From Tulasnella sp. 424 (lineage: Eukaryota; Basidiomycota; Agaricomycetes; Cantharellales; Tulasnellaceae), in NCBI GenBank assembly GCA_019633425.1, contig WSUB01000111.1:62001-126000 (forward strand): a stretch of 64,000 bases of DNA, written 5' to 3'. Within the stretch, counting starts at the first letter, position 1; each line of letters opens with the position of its first letter. The translations under genes and the position numbers were made by a program. The notes under the pieces were generated by a model that saw nothing but the letters and a program-made list of their open reading frames with translations, searched no databases and had not been told where the DNA came from. Shown here in pieces: positions 42,296 to 54,415 of the stretch.

Positions 42296-43279
42296 ATGCT
42301 CTTCCACAATTTCCTCGCCCTTATACCCGCCTTCCTCTCCCTCGGTGCCAACGCTGCCGCCATTCCTACGTCCGTTCACAATAACGACCTCGTTCCTCGT
42401 TGCGATACATGCACAAGTGGTCCAGGAGTTGGAACCGGAGTCGGAAGCTCCATCCAAACCTCGGTCGATGTGGATGCCGCCCTTAGGGTCTTCACCTCTG
42501 ACCAATTTTCTTTCACCTCTGGGGTCGCTGGTGTCTTCGCCCATGCCACTGGGGATGTCAAGGGCCAAGTCAACTCCGTCCTAACCATCGGCACCGGGAT
42601 CCTCGCTTGGACCACCGCGGACGTGACCGAGCTTTCCGTGGCTCTCGACGCCTACATCGCCGGAACCATCAGCACCGGTGCCAACATCTTTTCCAAGGCC
42701 GCCATCGACGTCGCGGTCTTCACCACCACCGAGGCTGCCTACCTTAAAGCCTTTGTGGCCACCTGCGTTCAATCCGACGTCCAACTCACCACCGAGGTCA
42801 AAGCCGACATCGTCCTCTTCGTCAAGAACGCCATCGTCGTTGCCAACACCACTTGCGTCGACCTCCAAGCCCGCATCCGCGACAACGTCTGGGTCCTCGT
42901 GAGCGTAGTCAACTCCCTCCACCTGGACGCCAAGGTCACCACCTGCGCGTCGGTCGCTCAAGCCATCAAGCTCGCGCTCAAGGCGTACATCCAAACCTGG
43001 ATCTCCTCGACTACGGGCCTCACTGCCGCCATCACCAAAGTCACTCTCACAACTCTTCTCCAAATCGTCAACGCTTGGATCGCCAACGACTTTGGCGTCC
43101 TGACCGGTGCAGCGGTCACTTTGCTGGGAATTGACCTCAAGGCTGCCTCCGACGCTGCTATCTGCAAGGCCATCGTCGCTTTCCTCCTGAGCGTGAACGC
43201 CAACTTCAACTTTGCCGCTGCGTACGGCCTGGATGGGGCGTTGTGCGCCAAGGTCTTCTCCGTCGTCGTTGGTCATTAA
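42296..43279 (+). CDS. Secreted, all-helical protein of unknown function
   Basis: Intronless frame of 327 residues with a clear signal peptide (MLFHNFLALIPAFLSLGANA, cleavage near AAA). The mature protein is rich in Ala, Val, Thr and Ile with evenly spaced polar residues, suggesting a long amphipathic helical bundle. It has seven cysteines (for example RCDTCTS, VATCVQS, NTTCVDL, TTCASVA, LCAKV). Codon use is strongly biased to C-ending codons (ATC, GCC, GTC, ACC), unlike the neighbouring gag-like and F-box genes. That points to high expression or a different origin. I do not recognise the family. It could be a cell-wall, surface or effector-like protein. It sits alone between minus- and plus-strand gag-like units. 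Confidence 0.8.
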   Translation: MLFHNFLALIPAFLSLGANAAAIPTSVHNNDLVPRCDTCTSGPGVGTGVGSSIQTSVDVDAALRVFTSDQFSFTSGVAGVFAHATGDVKGQVNSVLTIGTGILAWTTADVTELSVALDAYIAGTISTGANIFSKAAIDVAVFTTTEAAYLKAFVATCVQSDVQLTTEVKADIVLFVKNAIVVANTTCVDLQARIRDNVWVLVSVVNSLHLDAKVTTCASVAQAIKLALKAYIQTWISSTTGLTAAITKVTLTTLLQIVNAWIANDFGVLTGAAVTLLGIDLKAASDAAICKAIVAFLLSVNANFNFAAAYGLDGALCAKVFSVVVGH

Positions 43280-44315
43280 GTGATGGGGTTTGTCTTGGGT
43301 TTCATCATGTTTCTCCTTCTTTTCATGGGTTGATGTAGGGGTGTACTCTGTTTCTGGGTTCTGATTATTTTCGTCATATCAATACACCTGCCACTGCTAG
43401 CGCTGGGACGTTTGCACGATTCCGGTACTCGGGTCATGCGTTTTACTGATGCAAAACGGGACGGGGCTCAGGGTAAACCTAGATAGATCTTATCTGAGTT
43501 CATGAAGCCATATCCCGCATTTAGTTAGCCCTCGACTCACCGTTACATATTCCAATCTATACTCTCGCAAGGATCTCCGACCCCTCTCTCTCATATCGCT
43601 GCAAGCCCACGACCGACGCTCCGAGCCAAGTTCCCCACGGTGCGAGGCCGTTCTAATTCTTGAATAGTTGTATCGTTGATATTCAGTGTGGCGACTCGAG
43701 AGTGAATTGAAAAAGACGAACCTGAGTTAGGGTGGAGCAACAAGGACCCATAATGGCTGCCAGTGGTGAGACCATGGTCAAAGATGCACCTTCATTCCAG
43801 GGATTACGGCGGTATCGGGAAGCTCACCACCGTGTGTAAGCAGCGTTGTCAGACATGGTGTGTCCTGATCTTCACGGCAAAAAATTGACTTCGTGTGGAG
43901 GGCTGGACATCTACTATCCTTGACCGTATTGTCCAGAAGCACACGTGCACCCGAAGTCAGGTTCCCTTTCTGACAAGAACAAGTATTCCTCGACCGACTG
44001 AACCGTAGCACTGCAACACAATATCTTTGAACTGGCTAGGCTGAGGATAATTCTTCACATGGGTTGTCCTCGTCAGTTGAGGGCATATATGCCTGAAAGG
44101 TTGTGTTCGGGATTCAGAATGCAGCCGGGCAGGCAACGCCGCTATATCCGTTCCAGGCAATTCTTGGTACCTCCCACACCCTGTTGATTCCACCAAGGCC
44201 TGCATCCCCCATCCGCACCTGTCGCCCCCCAAATAGTTGGCCAAAGGTACCTTAAATATAATCGATCTATCTCTGCGCTTTCGTTATCAGTGAAGGAAGT
44301 CGAATACGGGCGACG
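43280..44315. other. 5' flank of copy A
   Basis: No supported gene. From about 43740 the sequence is a diverged copy of the spacers that precede copies C and E: a GAGAC-A-GGT motif, GTGTAAGCA, an ACTTCGTG-GAGGGCTG stretch, then GCAGGCAACGCCGCTATATCC near 44128. It is therefore part of the duplicated unit. Confidence 0.55.
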
Positions 44316-45790
44316 ATGTCCACCTCCACAGAAGGTACGTGACGTTGACAGAAGAAGTAAAACGACGTCTCAATGAAGCGATCTAACACTCAATACAAAG
44401 AAATCCCAGTACCTGGTTTTACTTTCAAGGCGCGGACGGGAACGAATGTGAGGCTTTCGTAGTTGCCGTACGAGATTTCGCCTTTGCGACAGGACGGGAT
44501 GGCGACCACTCTTGGATGCTCCGCTTCGCCACAACTCGGCTCAGGGGCAAGGCACTTCAATGACATGCCTCACTAGATCCATCTATTACAAACGATTGGG
44601 GCCTCTTCGTCCAGGCATTATTCGACCAATACCCTTCGGTTGAAGAGGACGGCGTGGCTGACGTAGCCACTCCCGTGTGGTATGATCATTGACCATCATT
44701 GTTGCCTCTCACTGCATGTTTAACATTCCCAAATCGGGTTCATTGCAGGCCTGCAACTACCTTCAGTCCCGGCCCCTCCACAGTTGTCCTTCATCCGAAT
44801 CCTGAAGCCGGTTGGAATCTTACCGGACAGAGGGTCTCCGCCCCACCCAGTGAGCAAGCAGAACATGAAGAGTCTCATAATTGGTGCATATCTTACGAGC
44901 CTGTTCCCTTAGCAAGGCAGTACGATGCATCAAGCACCGCACAACAGATCGGGCTTCTACGGATAGTACAGTAGTTGACGCGGCGGAGGCGACTACTCCC
45001 CAATACTTTTGGTGGGGCTACAAAGAAAGCTTGAACAGCACTGCACATTGGACGATGACAACAATCAATGGTCATGAAGCCCTCGTCGTTAGCTTCCTTC
45101 CTTCTTGTGCACCCCATAAGATTGGCTGCTTGGTGAGTCTGATCGAGGCCCATACATTGAAGCTCCGCTGAAAATCATCAACGCCATGGACTTAAGAATT
45201 CAAAGGCAAGATTCACTACCCTTGCCCTTAGCTGGGGTCCTTCTACCGACCAAGAGTACGTGCTTCCTAGTCAGAGTCCCCTGCGCTTACCAACGCTTAA
45301 AAATTGCAGATACTATAATATACGCGGCTGTGCCTATAACTATAAGACTGTCACTCAAGCAGCAAACGCTTCGGGGCTTGTTGCAAGTGCGTGGAACTTT
45401 CTGGAGGATGGGACTTTGCAGGTGTCGTTGTCATGTGCGTGAGTCATCCGTGCGGCGAAGTCTCTCTTCGGACTGAGAATTGACTTGGTTGGCTCTTATT
45501 GTTTCCTTCCATGATCAAATTTAGCATTCTCTGATTCGTACGGGGGACCTAAAGAAACAAAATTTACGACCACAGAAGTACACGTCGACACCTCCGGGAT
45601 GATTATGCGCTTCGTCAAACCAGGAGCCCCGCTCGAGCAGGATAACCCGGAACCAACCCTGTATAGCCATTTTTTAAAGCTGTAAGTGCTTTGGCTAATA
45701 AACTACCAAAGTTGGCCAAAAGAAATTCTAACCAAACCTCCGGTGGTAATTTGGATCCTATCGCAGCGTATCGTATTTGAACCCCTTTGA
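44316..45790 (+). pseudogene. Gag-like domain fusion gene, copy A (disrupted)
   Basis: Exon 1 (44316-44334, MSTSTE) and the splice pattern are recognisable, with exon 2 at 44401-44679 and exon 3 from 44748. Several breaks are visible. One base is missing in the KGADGNE region (about 44425-44435). TGG of the conserved ALRW motif has become TGA at 44561-44563. A frameshift ends the ILRIV motif in CAG TAG at about 44969-44974. The last coding exon is degraded before the final VFEPL at about 45770-45790. It is the most decayed member of the MST subfamily and unlikely to make protein. Confidence 0.78.
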
Positions 45791-46578
45791 GCGAGTCCCA
45801 TGAATTCGATGGATGTGGTTATGAATTTTTCTTTGCTACTCGTCTCTCCTTCCCTCCTACTTCCTTCTCGAGGGTTGATGAGTTACGGGTCGTTAGGCTT
45901 ACCTATAAGCGGAAATCTTAGTGGTCCAACCGATCCTCATCGTCTGGACTAAGTGTAGTTCCCAGTGAAATGTTCACCATTTGAAGAGATTAAGGTCCTT
46001 TTGATCGTCACATCGAGACAGAAATATTTTCTGCACGCATCCGACCCGGTAATGACACAGTGGCGACGGAATTCCGACAGTGAATCAGCCGTTTGACCAG
46101 CCTACTTCAAGTCGTCTTTGTCCTGATTCCACTGCAACGACATGTCAGATCGAGAGCTTCACTACGGTCTGTAAGCTGGTTGGTAGTGTGCCCCGATTGT
46201 TCCAGGACATCGTTGAGGCCGGGAGCAGATCGGCTACAGCCTCCGAGTCTCATATATAGTATTACAGTACCGTCTCATATGATGATCGAATAAGCGAGAA
46301 ATGACCATCTACACGTTCTTTGTTATGAGTTAAGGGCACGCCAGAAAGGGTTTCATGGCCTTTCGAGGTCCGGGAACGGCATCGGAAGTCAACACCGCTA
46401 TTTCCGTTTACGGCGATTCTTGGGACCTCCCGCGCAATACACCATCCCTTCGACCACATTTGGCGTCCGTCAATCTGCATCCACGCTCCCCCCATACAGT
46501 TGGCCAGCGGTACTCCGAATTTAATCGATTGATCTCGGTGCTTCGCTTATCAGTAAAGGAAATTCAAGACAAGCGAAG
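45791..46578. other. Spacer between copies A and B
   Basis: No gene. Shares blocks with the spacers before D and F: TGTCAGATCGAGAGCTTCACTAC at about 46143, a TATATAG at 46253-46259, and a CGTTTACGGCGATTCTTGGGAC block near 46405. The TATATAG may serve copy B. Confidence 0.5.
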
Positions 46579-48033
46579 ATGTCCGGTCCAATGGAAGGTG
46601 CGTGACTTTCCCGCAAGATAGAGTGAAGTCTCATCTGAAACATTCAACTCAAAGCGATCCCGCCACCTGATATAATCTTCAAGGGCACGGATGGGAATGA
46701 ATGTGAGGTTTTCGTAGTCGCCATACAGGATTTTGCTCTTGCCAAAGGACTTGACGAAGACTACCACTGGATGCTACGTATCGCGAGAAGTCGCCTGAGA
46801 GGCAAGGCCCTCCGATGGTACGCGACGCTCGATCCGTCAATCCAAAAGGATTGGTACTTGTTTGCAAAGGCGTTATTCGACCAATATCCTTTAGTTGAGG
46901 AGCCTGGAGCCGCTGAGATCACCACTCCCGTTTGGTATGATCACCGCTTGCTCGCTTGTCACTAAGTGTTCTACAACAGATCTGATAAACCCGGCTTGAT
47001 TGCAGGTCCGCCACAACCCTCAGTCCCAGCCCATCCACAGTAGCCCTTCCCCCCAACCTGGAAGCAAGTCGGAACCTTGCCGGACAGCACGACTCCGTCC
47101 CACCCAATCCGCAAGCAGGGCATGAAGAACCTTACGACTCCCGTATCTCTAACAAACACACTTCCTCAAGACGACATTACGATGCATCAAATACCGGACG
47201 ACAAATCGGACTTCTACGTATAGTGGGCATGGAAGATAAAACGGTACCCCAATACGTTTGGTGGGAATATAGAAAACACTACGACTATGCGACAACGACA
47301 ACAACCAATCGTCATGAGGCCCCCGTCGTTAGCTTCCTTCCTTCTTCCGTACCTCATACTATTGGCTGCCTGGTGAGTTCGACCGAGACTATTTACTTGA
47401 ATTACGCTGAAAATAATCAACGTTGCGAATGTAAGAGTTCAGGGAGAGGGCCGAAAAATCTTGCTCTTGCCTGGGCTGACCCTAAAATCGAGTGCGTGCT
47501 CCTTAGCTGAAGGACCCTTCTGTCGTTTGCTAACGCTCTTATATCATAGATACTATGCTATATCCTGTCGTTACAATGAAAATATCATCAAGTCAACGAG
47601 AGAAACTTCCGGATTTGTTGCCAAAGCATGGAATCTTCTGGCGGATGGGACGTTGCAAGCAACTATATTCTGTCCGTTAACATTCGTTCAGTGAAGCCCT
47701 AGGACAGAGACTCACAGGTTTTGCTCCGTTTGTCCCCTCATTGGCTCTGAATTTTGCATTCTCGCGAGATTCAGGTTACGGGTGGAAGGAAGAAGCTAAA
47801 TTCGCAACCACAGAAGTACACGTCAATACCATCGGTGACGATATACGCTTCGTCAAACCTGGAGCCCTCCTCGAACAGGATAAGCCTGGCAGCAACCCAA
47901 TTCACCCGTTCGTCCGAGCTGTGAGTGCTTTAGCTTTAATAATATAATACTCTGCCAGGGGAAAATATTCTAACCGTTACGCCGTTCGCCAAATTGGATC
48001 CGGTTCCAGCGCATCGTATTTGAACCCCTTTGA
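46579..48033 (+). CDS. Gag-like domain fusion protein, copy B (intact)
   Basis: Seven exons: 46579-46597, 46655-46934, 47006-47372, 47436-47491, 47550-47671, 47775-47920 and 48010-48033 (337 residues, frame closed). The gag-like part has NECEVFVVAIQDFALAKG, GKALRWYATLDPSIQKDW and KALFDQYPLVE. The C-terminal domain has RQIGLLRIV, PQYVWW, NRHEAPVVSFLPSS, AKAWNLLADGTLQ, TTEVHVNT and RIVFEPL. Intron 2 breaks the gene just after the conserved TPVW, at the boundary between the two domains. The usual acceptor of intron 5 is lost (TG at 47755-47756). An AG 18 bases downstream (47773-47774) keeps the frame, removing six residues. The function is unknown. Confidence 0.78.
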
Positions 48034-49217
48034 GCGAGTATCCGGAACTAACTAGGTGGAATTTTAATTTCTCTTTCACTACTTGTCTCTTTACCCTCGT
48101 TCCTTCTGTGGGTTATGTACGAGCTCTTGAGTTTGTTCGTAATCGGGAATCTTGGTTGTGTGGTCGGCGGAGGCCTCCTTGTCTCGTCTGAGTTTAGTAC
48201 CGAATGAAGTTGATGATATTGAATTCGTTTTGGTCGTTACGTCGACGCGGAGACTCCTTCCTACAACCATACGACCCGGTAAAGACATGGAAATGACGGA
48301 ATTCCGACAGCCGTTTTGACCAGCCTACTTCAAGTTGGCTTTTCCCTTTTCATTACAAAGGCATTCGGGTTCGGGAGCTTCACCACGGTCCGTGAGTTCG
48401 GTGATAGTGTGCCCCGATAGTTCCAACCAAGAATAGAGCTCTTATAGAGGTCAATGCATTCTTATCACATCCTCTCGCTCGAGACGAGGCGTACAACGAG
48501 CAGACCACAGGTGGGCGTGTCTAGTGTCTAGACTCGTGCAGGAATGCAGAAGGTCACGTGGAGCGTTCGATTCCGTTAAGGGCTCCACGGCCCGAGGTTG
48601 CTCTGATTTCAGGATAGTACTCATGCTGGCGACTCGAGTGAGTGAGAAATGGCGGAGCCGAGGCAATGTTTGGCCGGAGGAACGATAGTTTAGTCGTTGC
48701 TAGTGGTCACGAGACCACGGTCGCGCGCCGCATCGATATCACAGCCCGAGGGATATCGATATTATGGCGGTATCGAGGATCTCATTGTCTGTAAGCATCG
48801 GCGGAGGAGATGGTGTTTCCCAATCTTTACGGCATAAAGTTAACTTCATGTAGAGGGCTGTATCTGTCCTTAATTATAAACTCTAGGGACAAGTCGACGG
48901 TCCAGATGCACATGCATTTTCATGCTCCTTCTCCGACAATAGGAAACCTCACTCAAATGCATCGTAGTACTACGACAAGATATCAATACTGGACTGATTA
49001 TGCTGTGAATAATACTTTACGTCTGCTGTTCTCAGAGTTGAGGGCATTCCTGAAGGGCGGGGTTCAGGATCCAGGAACGTAGCTGAGCAGGCAACACCGT
49101 TACATCCGCACAAGGCAATTCATGGGACCTTCCTCACCTCTCTTTGTTCCACCAAAATCGGCATCCTCCACCCACACCTGTAGTCCGGATCCCCTCCTTT
49201 TCAGTGAAGAAAGTCTA
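48034..49217. other. Spacer between copies B and C
   Basis: No gene. Closely related to the spacer between D and E (53266-54415): TTCGGTGATAGTGTGCCCCGATAG near 48400, ACTTCATGTAGAGGGCTG near 48843, and GACAAGTCGACGGTCCAGATGC near 48890. The three spacers of this type keep more similarity than would be expected of neutral DNA of the same age as the gene copies, but I have not measured it. Confidence 0.5.
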
Positions 49218-50706
49218 ATGTCCACCTCCACAGAAGGTACGTCGGCTTACCGGAAGGACAGTGACAGCTCATTCGAACCGCTCGAACCCGTAATACAAAG
49301 TAATCCCAGTCCCAGATATAATTTTCAAGGGAACAGATGGGAACGAATGCGAAAGCTTCGTCGTCGCCATTCGAGATTTTGCCTTCGCAATTGGGCGGGA
49401 AAAAGATCGCCACTGGCTGCTGTATTTCGCTAGGACCCGGCTCAGGGGCAAGGCGCTCCGATGGCACGCGCGACTCGATACATCAGTTAAGGATGATTGG
49501 GAACTCTTCATACAAGCTTTATTCGACCAATATCCCTTGTTGAAGAACCTGGCCACGTTGAGATGGTCACTCCCTTGTGGTATGATCCCGTCTCATCGCC
49601 TCTCACAAAACTTTTGACATATAACATATCCCCGCCTAACCTGGCTCATCTCAGGTCCGCCACAACCTTCAGTCCTGGCTCATCTACAATTACCCTTCCC
49701 TCGAATCCAGAAGCTAATCAAACCCCTACCGGACAGAAATTCTCCACGCCGACCACTGAGCAAGCAGGACACGAAGAGCCGAATAATTCGTGTACACAGG
49801 ATGAGCGTCCTCACGCTTCCTTAACGCGACGATACGATGCCTCAAGTACCGGACAGCAGATCGGGATTCTACGTATAGTTGGCGCAGAAGGGGCGACCGT
49901 TCCCCAATACGTCTGGTGGGACTACAGTGACCGCACCAATTACGCCTACTTCCATCGCGCAATAACAACCACCAATCGCCACGAAGCCCTCGTCGTTAGC
50001 TTCCTCCCATCGTCGGAACCCCATAAGATTGGCTGTGTGGTGAGCTGAAGTGAGGCCCAGGACTTGACATTGTACCGAAACGATTGACGGCATGAACGTA
50101 AGAATTCTGCAGCTAGATTTAAAACCCTTGCACTTCAGTGGTGTCATTCTTCCTCTGAGCCCGAGTACGTACTTCTCAGGCGAAGGATTCTCTACGCTTC
50201 CCAACGCCCAATTCTCTCAGATACTTTGCCTTGTACACCTTTTCCAATGAACACGGAGTAATCACTCCGGCGGCAAAATCTTCTGGGTATATCGGAGCAA
50301 CATGGAACGTTCTAGCAGATGGGACTTTGCAGGCGTCGTTATCATGTCCGTGAGCCATTCGGACGGCGAAGCCGAGCTTTGGACCAATAACTGACTTATT
50401 TGGCTTTACGTACGTCCTCCTTGATCACAAAAGCCTTCTCGCAGAAATTAGGGCATACAGAATACGGAGAAACTAAGTTTAAAACGACGGAAGTACACGT
50501 CGACACCTAGGGGGACATCATCCACTTCGTCAAACCAGGAGCCCTTCTCGAACAGGATAAGCTTCAAGGCAGCCCCATCCATCCATTCGCTCGAGATGTG
50601 AGTGCTGCAGCCTCTGGAAAATCAGAGCCTGCCAGGGAAAATTCCCACCAACTCTCCCGTTCTAATTTGGATCCTATTGCAGCGCATCGTATTTGAACCT
50701 CTTTGA
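49218..50706 (+). pseudogene. Gag-like domain fusion gene, copy C (disrupted)
   Basis: All seven exon positions are present (exon 1 MSTSTE, gag part ECESFVVAIRDFAFAIG, LRWHARLDTSVKDDWELF, then IGILRIVG, PQYVWW, NRHEALVVSFLPSSEP, NVLADGTLQASLS). Two lesions break it. One G is missing after QYPL at about 49539, so the TPVW end is lost. In exon 6 the ACC TCT GGG triplets of sister copies read ACC TAG GGG, giving a stop at 50508-50510. Splice sites are otherwise intact, so it is probably a recent pseudogene. The first lesion alone could be a sequencing error, but both together make that less likely. Confidence 0.75.
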
Positions 50707-51804
50707 GCCAGTCCCGTAAATTTACCGGATATCGTTATGAAAATTTCCTTCGCTTCGTATTTCTCTTTCCCTCGTTCCCTCTTCTCGGAGGTTGGTGGGT
50801 TACGATACTGGCGTGTCGGACTTGTTCGTAAACGGAATCTTAGTAGAACGGCCGGGCTTCTTCGTCTTGTCTGAGTTTGGTACCAAAGAGGCTGTTCGTT
50901 GTTTGAAGAGATTGGATTCCTTGTGGTCGCTAAATCGAGGCATAAACTCCCTTTTGCGCACAAACAACCTGGTGGAGAGTGCCACATTGAGCACATATTG
51001 GCCTTTTGACCCGCCTATATACTTCACGTCAGCTTTGTCCTGATTCCGCTACAAGGACATTTCAGATCGGGAGCTTCACCATGGCCGGTTAGTCCGGTGA
51101 TAGAGTGCCCCGATAGTTCCAACAAAAAATCGAGTTCTCGTAGAGGCCAGTGTATTCAGGATATTGTTGGAGGTGGGAGCAGATCGGCTACGAGTCCCAT
51201 AAATAGTACTGCTCTAATGTCTCATTGGATCGGGTAGGCGAGAAATAACAATTTACTTGTGTCGTTCTCATGAGCTGACGGCACGCCAGAAAGGTTTCTT
51301 GCACAACGTCGGCTAGAGCGTTTTTTGAGGGCAGAAATTTGTACCAGGAGCCTTTAGATATGTTACGATCCTGGCCTCATTGTTGTTCTATATTTGACCG
51401 GACGAGGATTGAACAAAGAGTGACCGTCCTCGCACAATCTTGGTCAGGCACCACTCTTTTGATTCAACACGTGGCCCTCTTTCTTTCAGTCCTCGCTAAG
51501 AGCAAAGAGAGGACCAGGATCTTAACATTTCTAAATTATCCTAGCCCTATATCCTGCCCTTCAAAAACGCTTGTTTGCACGTTGTGTTGGCCGTTCGGGG
51601 TGAACGGCGTCGGAAGTCATCGCCGCTATATCCGTTTACGGCGATTCTTGGGACCTCCCGCATCGTACACCATCCCTTCGACCAAATTTGGCGTCGTCGA
51701 CCTGCATCCACGCTCCCCCATACCATTGGAAAGCAGTACTCCGGACCTAATCGATTGGTCTCTGTGCTTTGCTCATCAGTAAAAGAAATTCAACACAAGT
51801 GACG
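50707..51804. other. Spacer between copies C and D
   Basis: No gene. About 290 bases at 51300-51590 have no counterpart in the A-B spacer, where the flanking sequence is continuous. The ends are GCACAACGT on the left and CACGTTGTG on the right, a weak inverted repeat. This may be a small insertion. The rest matches the other spacers of this type. Confidence 0.45.
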
Positions 51805-53265
51805 ATGTCCGGCCCCACGGAAGGTGCGTGACTTTCCCGCAAGATAGGGTGAAGTCTCATTTTGAAGCATTCAACTCAAAGCGATACCGCCACCTGATAT
51901 AATTTTCAACGGCACGGATGGGAATGAATGTGAGGCTTTCGTGGTTGCCTTACAGGATTTCGCTCTCGCCAAAGGACTAGACGAAGATTACCAGTGGATG
52001 CTACGTATCGCGAGAACTCGACTCAGAAGCAAGGGTCTCCGATGGTACGCGACGCTCGACTCGTCTATAAAAAAGGATTGGGAATTGTTCGTACAGGCCC
52101 TATTCGACCAATATCCTCTAGTTGAGGCTTCCGGAGCCGCGGAGATAACGACTCCCATTTGGTATGATCACCGCTTGCCCGCCTGTCACTAAGTGTTCTA
52201 CCACACCTCTGATCAATCACGCTTGATTGCAGGTCCGTCACAACCTTCAGTCCTAGCCCATCCACAATAACCCTTCCCGCTAACCCGGACGCCAGTCGGA
52301 ACCTTGCCGGACAGTATGACTCCGTCCCAACCAATCCGCAAGCAGGACACGAAGAACCTCATAACTCGCGTATCTCTAATGAGCGCACTTCCTTCACACG
52401 ACATTACGATGCATCAAGTACCGGACGACAAATCGGACTTCTACGTATAGTGGACATGGAAGGGACGACAGTACCCCAATACGTTTGGTGGGACAGTATA
52501 AGATACACCTTCCCTCCGATATCGACAACAGTCAATCGTCATGAGGCCCCCGTCGTTAGCTTCCTTCCCTCTTCCGGACCTCACGCTATTGGCTACTTGG
52601 TGAGTCTGATCGAGACCTATGCACTGGAATTACGCTGAAAATCATCAACACTGTGAACGCAAGGGTTCATCGGGAGGATCAATAAATCTTGCTCTTCGCT
52701 GGACTGATCCAAAAGTCGAGTGTGTGCTTCTTAGCTGAAGGACCTTCTGTCATTTGCCAACGCCCTTCTATCCCAGATACTATGCCATATACGGTTGTCC
52801 CAATGACCGCATCATCAATTCAACATCAGAAGAAAATACCTCTGGATTCGTTGCCAAAGCCTGGAACATTTTGGCGGATGGGACGTTGCAGGTAACTATA
52901 TTCTGTCCGTTAGCATTCATTCAGCGAAACCTTAGAACAAACACTCACAGGGTTTTCTCCGTTTATCCTTTGATTGGGTTGCAATTTCGTATAATCGCGA
53001 AATTCAGGTTACGGGTGGAAGGAAGAAGCTAAGTTCACAACCACAGAAGTACACGTCAATACCACTGGTGATGTGATCCGTTTCGTCAAACCTGGAGCCC
53101 CCCTCGAACAGGATAAGCCTGGCAGCAACCCAATTCACCCGTTCGTCCGAGCTGTGAGTGCTTCAGCTTTTCGAATATGACACTCTGCCAAGAGAAAGAC
53201 TCTAACCGCGACGCCGTTCGCCAAATTGGATCGCGTTGCAGCGCATCGTATTTGAACCCCTTTGA
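51805..53265 (+). CDS. Gag-like domain fusion protein, copy D (intact)
   Basis: Seven exons: 51805-51823, 51882-52161, 52233-52599, 52664-52719, 52777-52904, 53008-53153 and 53242-53265 (339 residues, frame closed). The gag part is NECEAFVVALQDFALAKG, GLRWYATLDSSIKKDWELF and QALFDQYPLVE. The C-terminal domain is RQIGLLRIVD, VPQYVWW, NRHEAPVVSFLPSSGPH, AKAWNILADGTLQ, FTTTEVHVNTTG and RIVFEPL. It is closest to copy B, with the same lengths for exons 2-4. Like B it has lost the original intron 5 acceptor (CG at 52988-52989) and uses the AG 18 bases on (53006-53007). The function is unknown. Confidence 0.79.
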
Positions 53266-54415
53266 GCGAGTCTCTCGAACTCACCAGGTGGAGTTTTGAT
53301 TTCTCTTTTGCTACTTGTCTCTTTTTACCCTCGTTTCCTCTTTGGGTCATGTACGAGCTGTTGAGTTTATTCGTGATTGGGAATGTTGGTTGTGTAGTCA
53401 GGTCTCCTTGTCTTGCCTGAGTTTAGTACCGATAAGATTGAATCATTTCATTTTGGTCGATGCGGAGACTCCTTCCTCCACGCATACGACACGGAAATGA
53501 CCGACAGCCGTTTGAACAATTTATTTCAATTTAGCGAAGCTTTGCCCTTTCCGTTACAAAGGCATTCAGGTTCGGGAACTTCACTACGGTCCGTAAGTTC
53601 GGTGATAGCGTGCCCCGATAGTTTCAACCAAGAATCGAGCTCTTATAGACGTCGCTGTATTCCTACCATATTGTCTCGCTGGAGACGAGGCCTACAACGA
53701 GCAGACCGCGGCTGGACATGGCTAGATTTGCGCAGGGGTGCAGAAGGTCACGTGGGGCGTTCGATTTCGTTAAGGTCTCCACGACGCGAGGCTACCCTGA
53801 TTGCAGCATAGTTATATATCGCTGACATTCACGCCAGTGACTCGAGTGAGTGGGAAAAGGCAGAGCCGAGGGGATGTTGAGCAACGAGAGCTTCGTCGTT
53901 GTTGGAGGTCACGATCAGACCATGGTCAGGACTCAAGATGCTCACCGGCTGCAAGCAACAGTGTCGGAGATGGTTTGTCCTGATCTTTACGTCATAAAGT
54001 TTACTTCGCGTAGAGGGCTGCATACACTGTCCTCAATTGTAGGGACAAGTCGACGGTCCAGATGCACGTGCATTGCAATTGTCAAGTTCCTTCTCTGACA
54101 ATAGGAACCCTAACTCAACTGCACCGTAGTACTTTAACATGATATCGTTGGAGTGGTTATGCTGTGAATAATTCTTTACGTCTGTCGCTCCCAGCAGTTG
54201 AGGCATGTCTGGTTGTCAGGACCGCGCCCGGGCAGGAAACGCCGCTATCTCCGTTCGAGGTAATTCTTGGGACCACCCAACCCTTGGTCTCACTAAAGCC
54301 GACATCCTCCATCTGCACCCGTCGTCTCCCACATCGTTGGCCAGCTGTCCCTTGAACCTAATCGATCTATCTCTGTGCTATCTCTGTACGTGAAGAAATC
54401 CGAACACAAGAGACG
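53266..54415. other. Spacer between copies D and E
   Basis: No gene. Diverged copy of the B-C spacer, including TTCGGTGATAGCGTGCCCCGATAG near 53599 and GACAAGTCGACGGTCCAGATGC near 54042. It holds the presumed promoter of copy E. Confidence 0.5.

Noticed and set aside
42581..43276. 231-residue minus-strand frame opposite the secreted-protein gene
   Set aside because: It is the complement of strongly C-biased codons; such shadows are open by composition. The plus strand has a signal peptide and a sensible protein.
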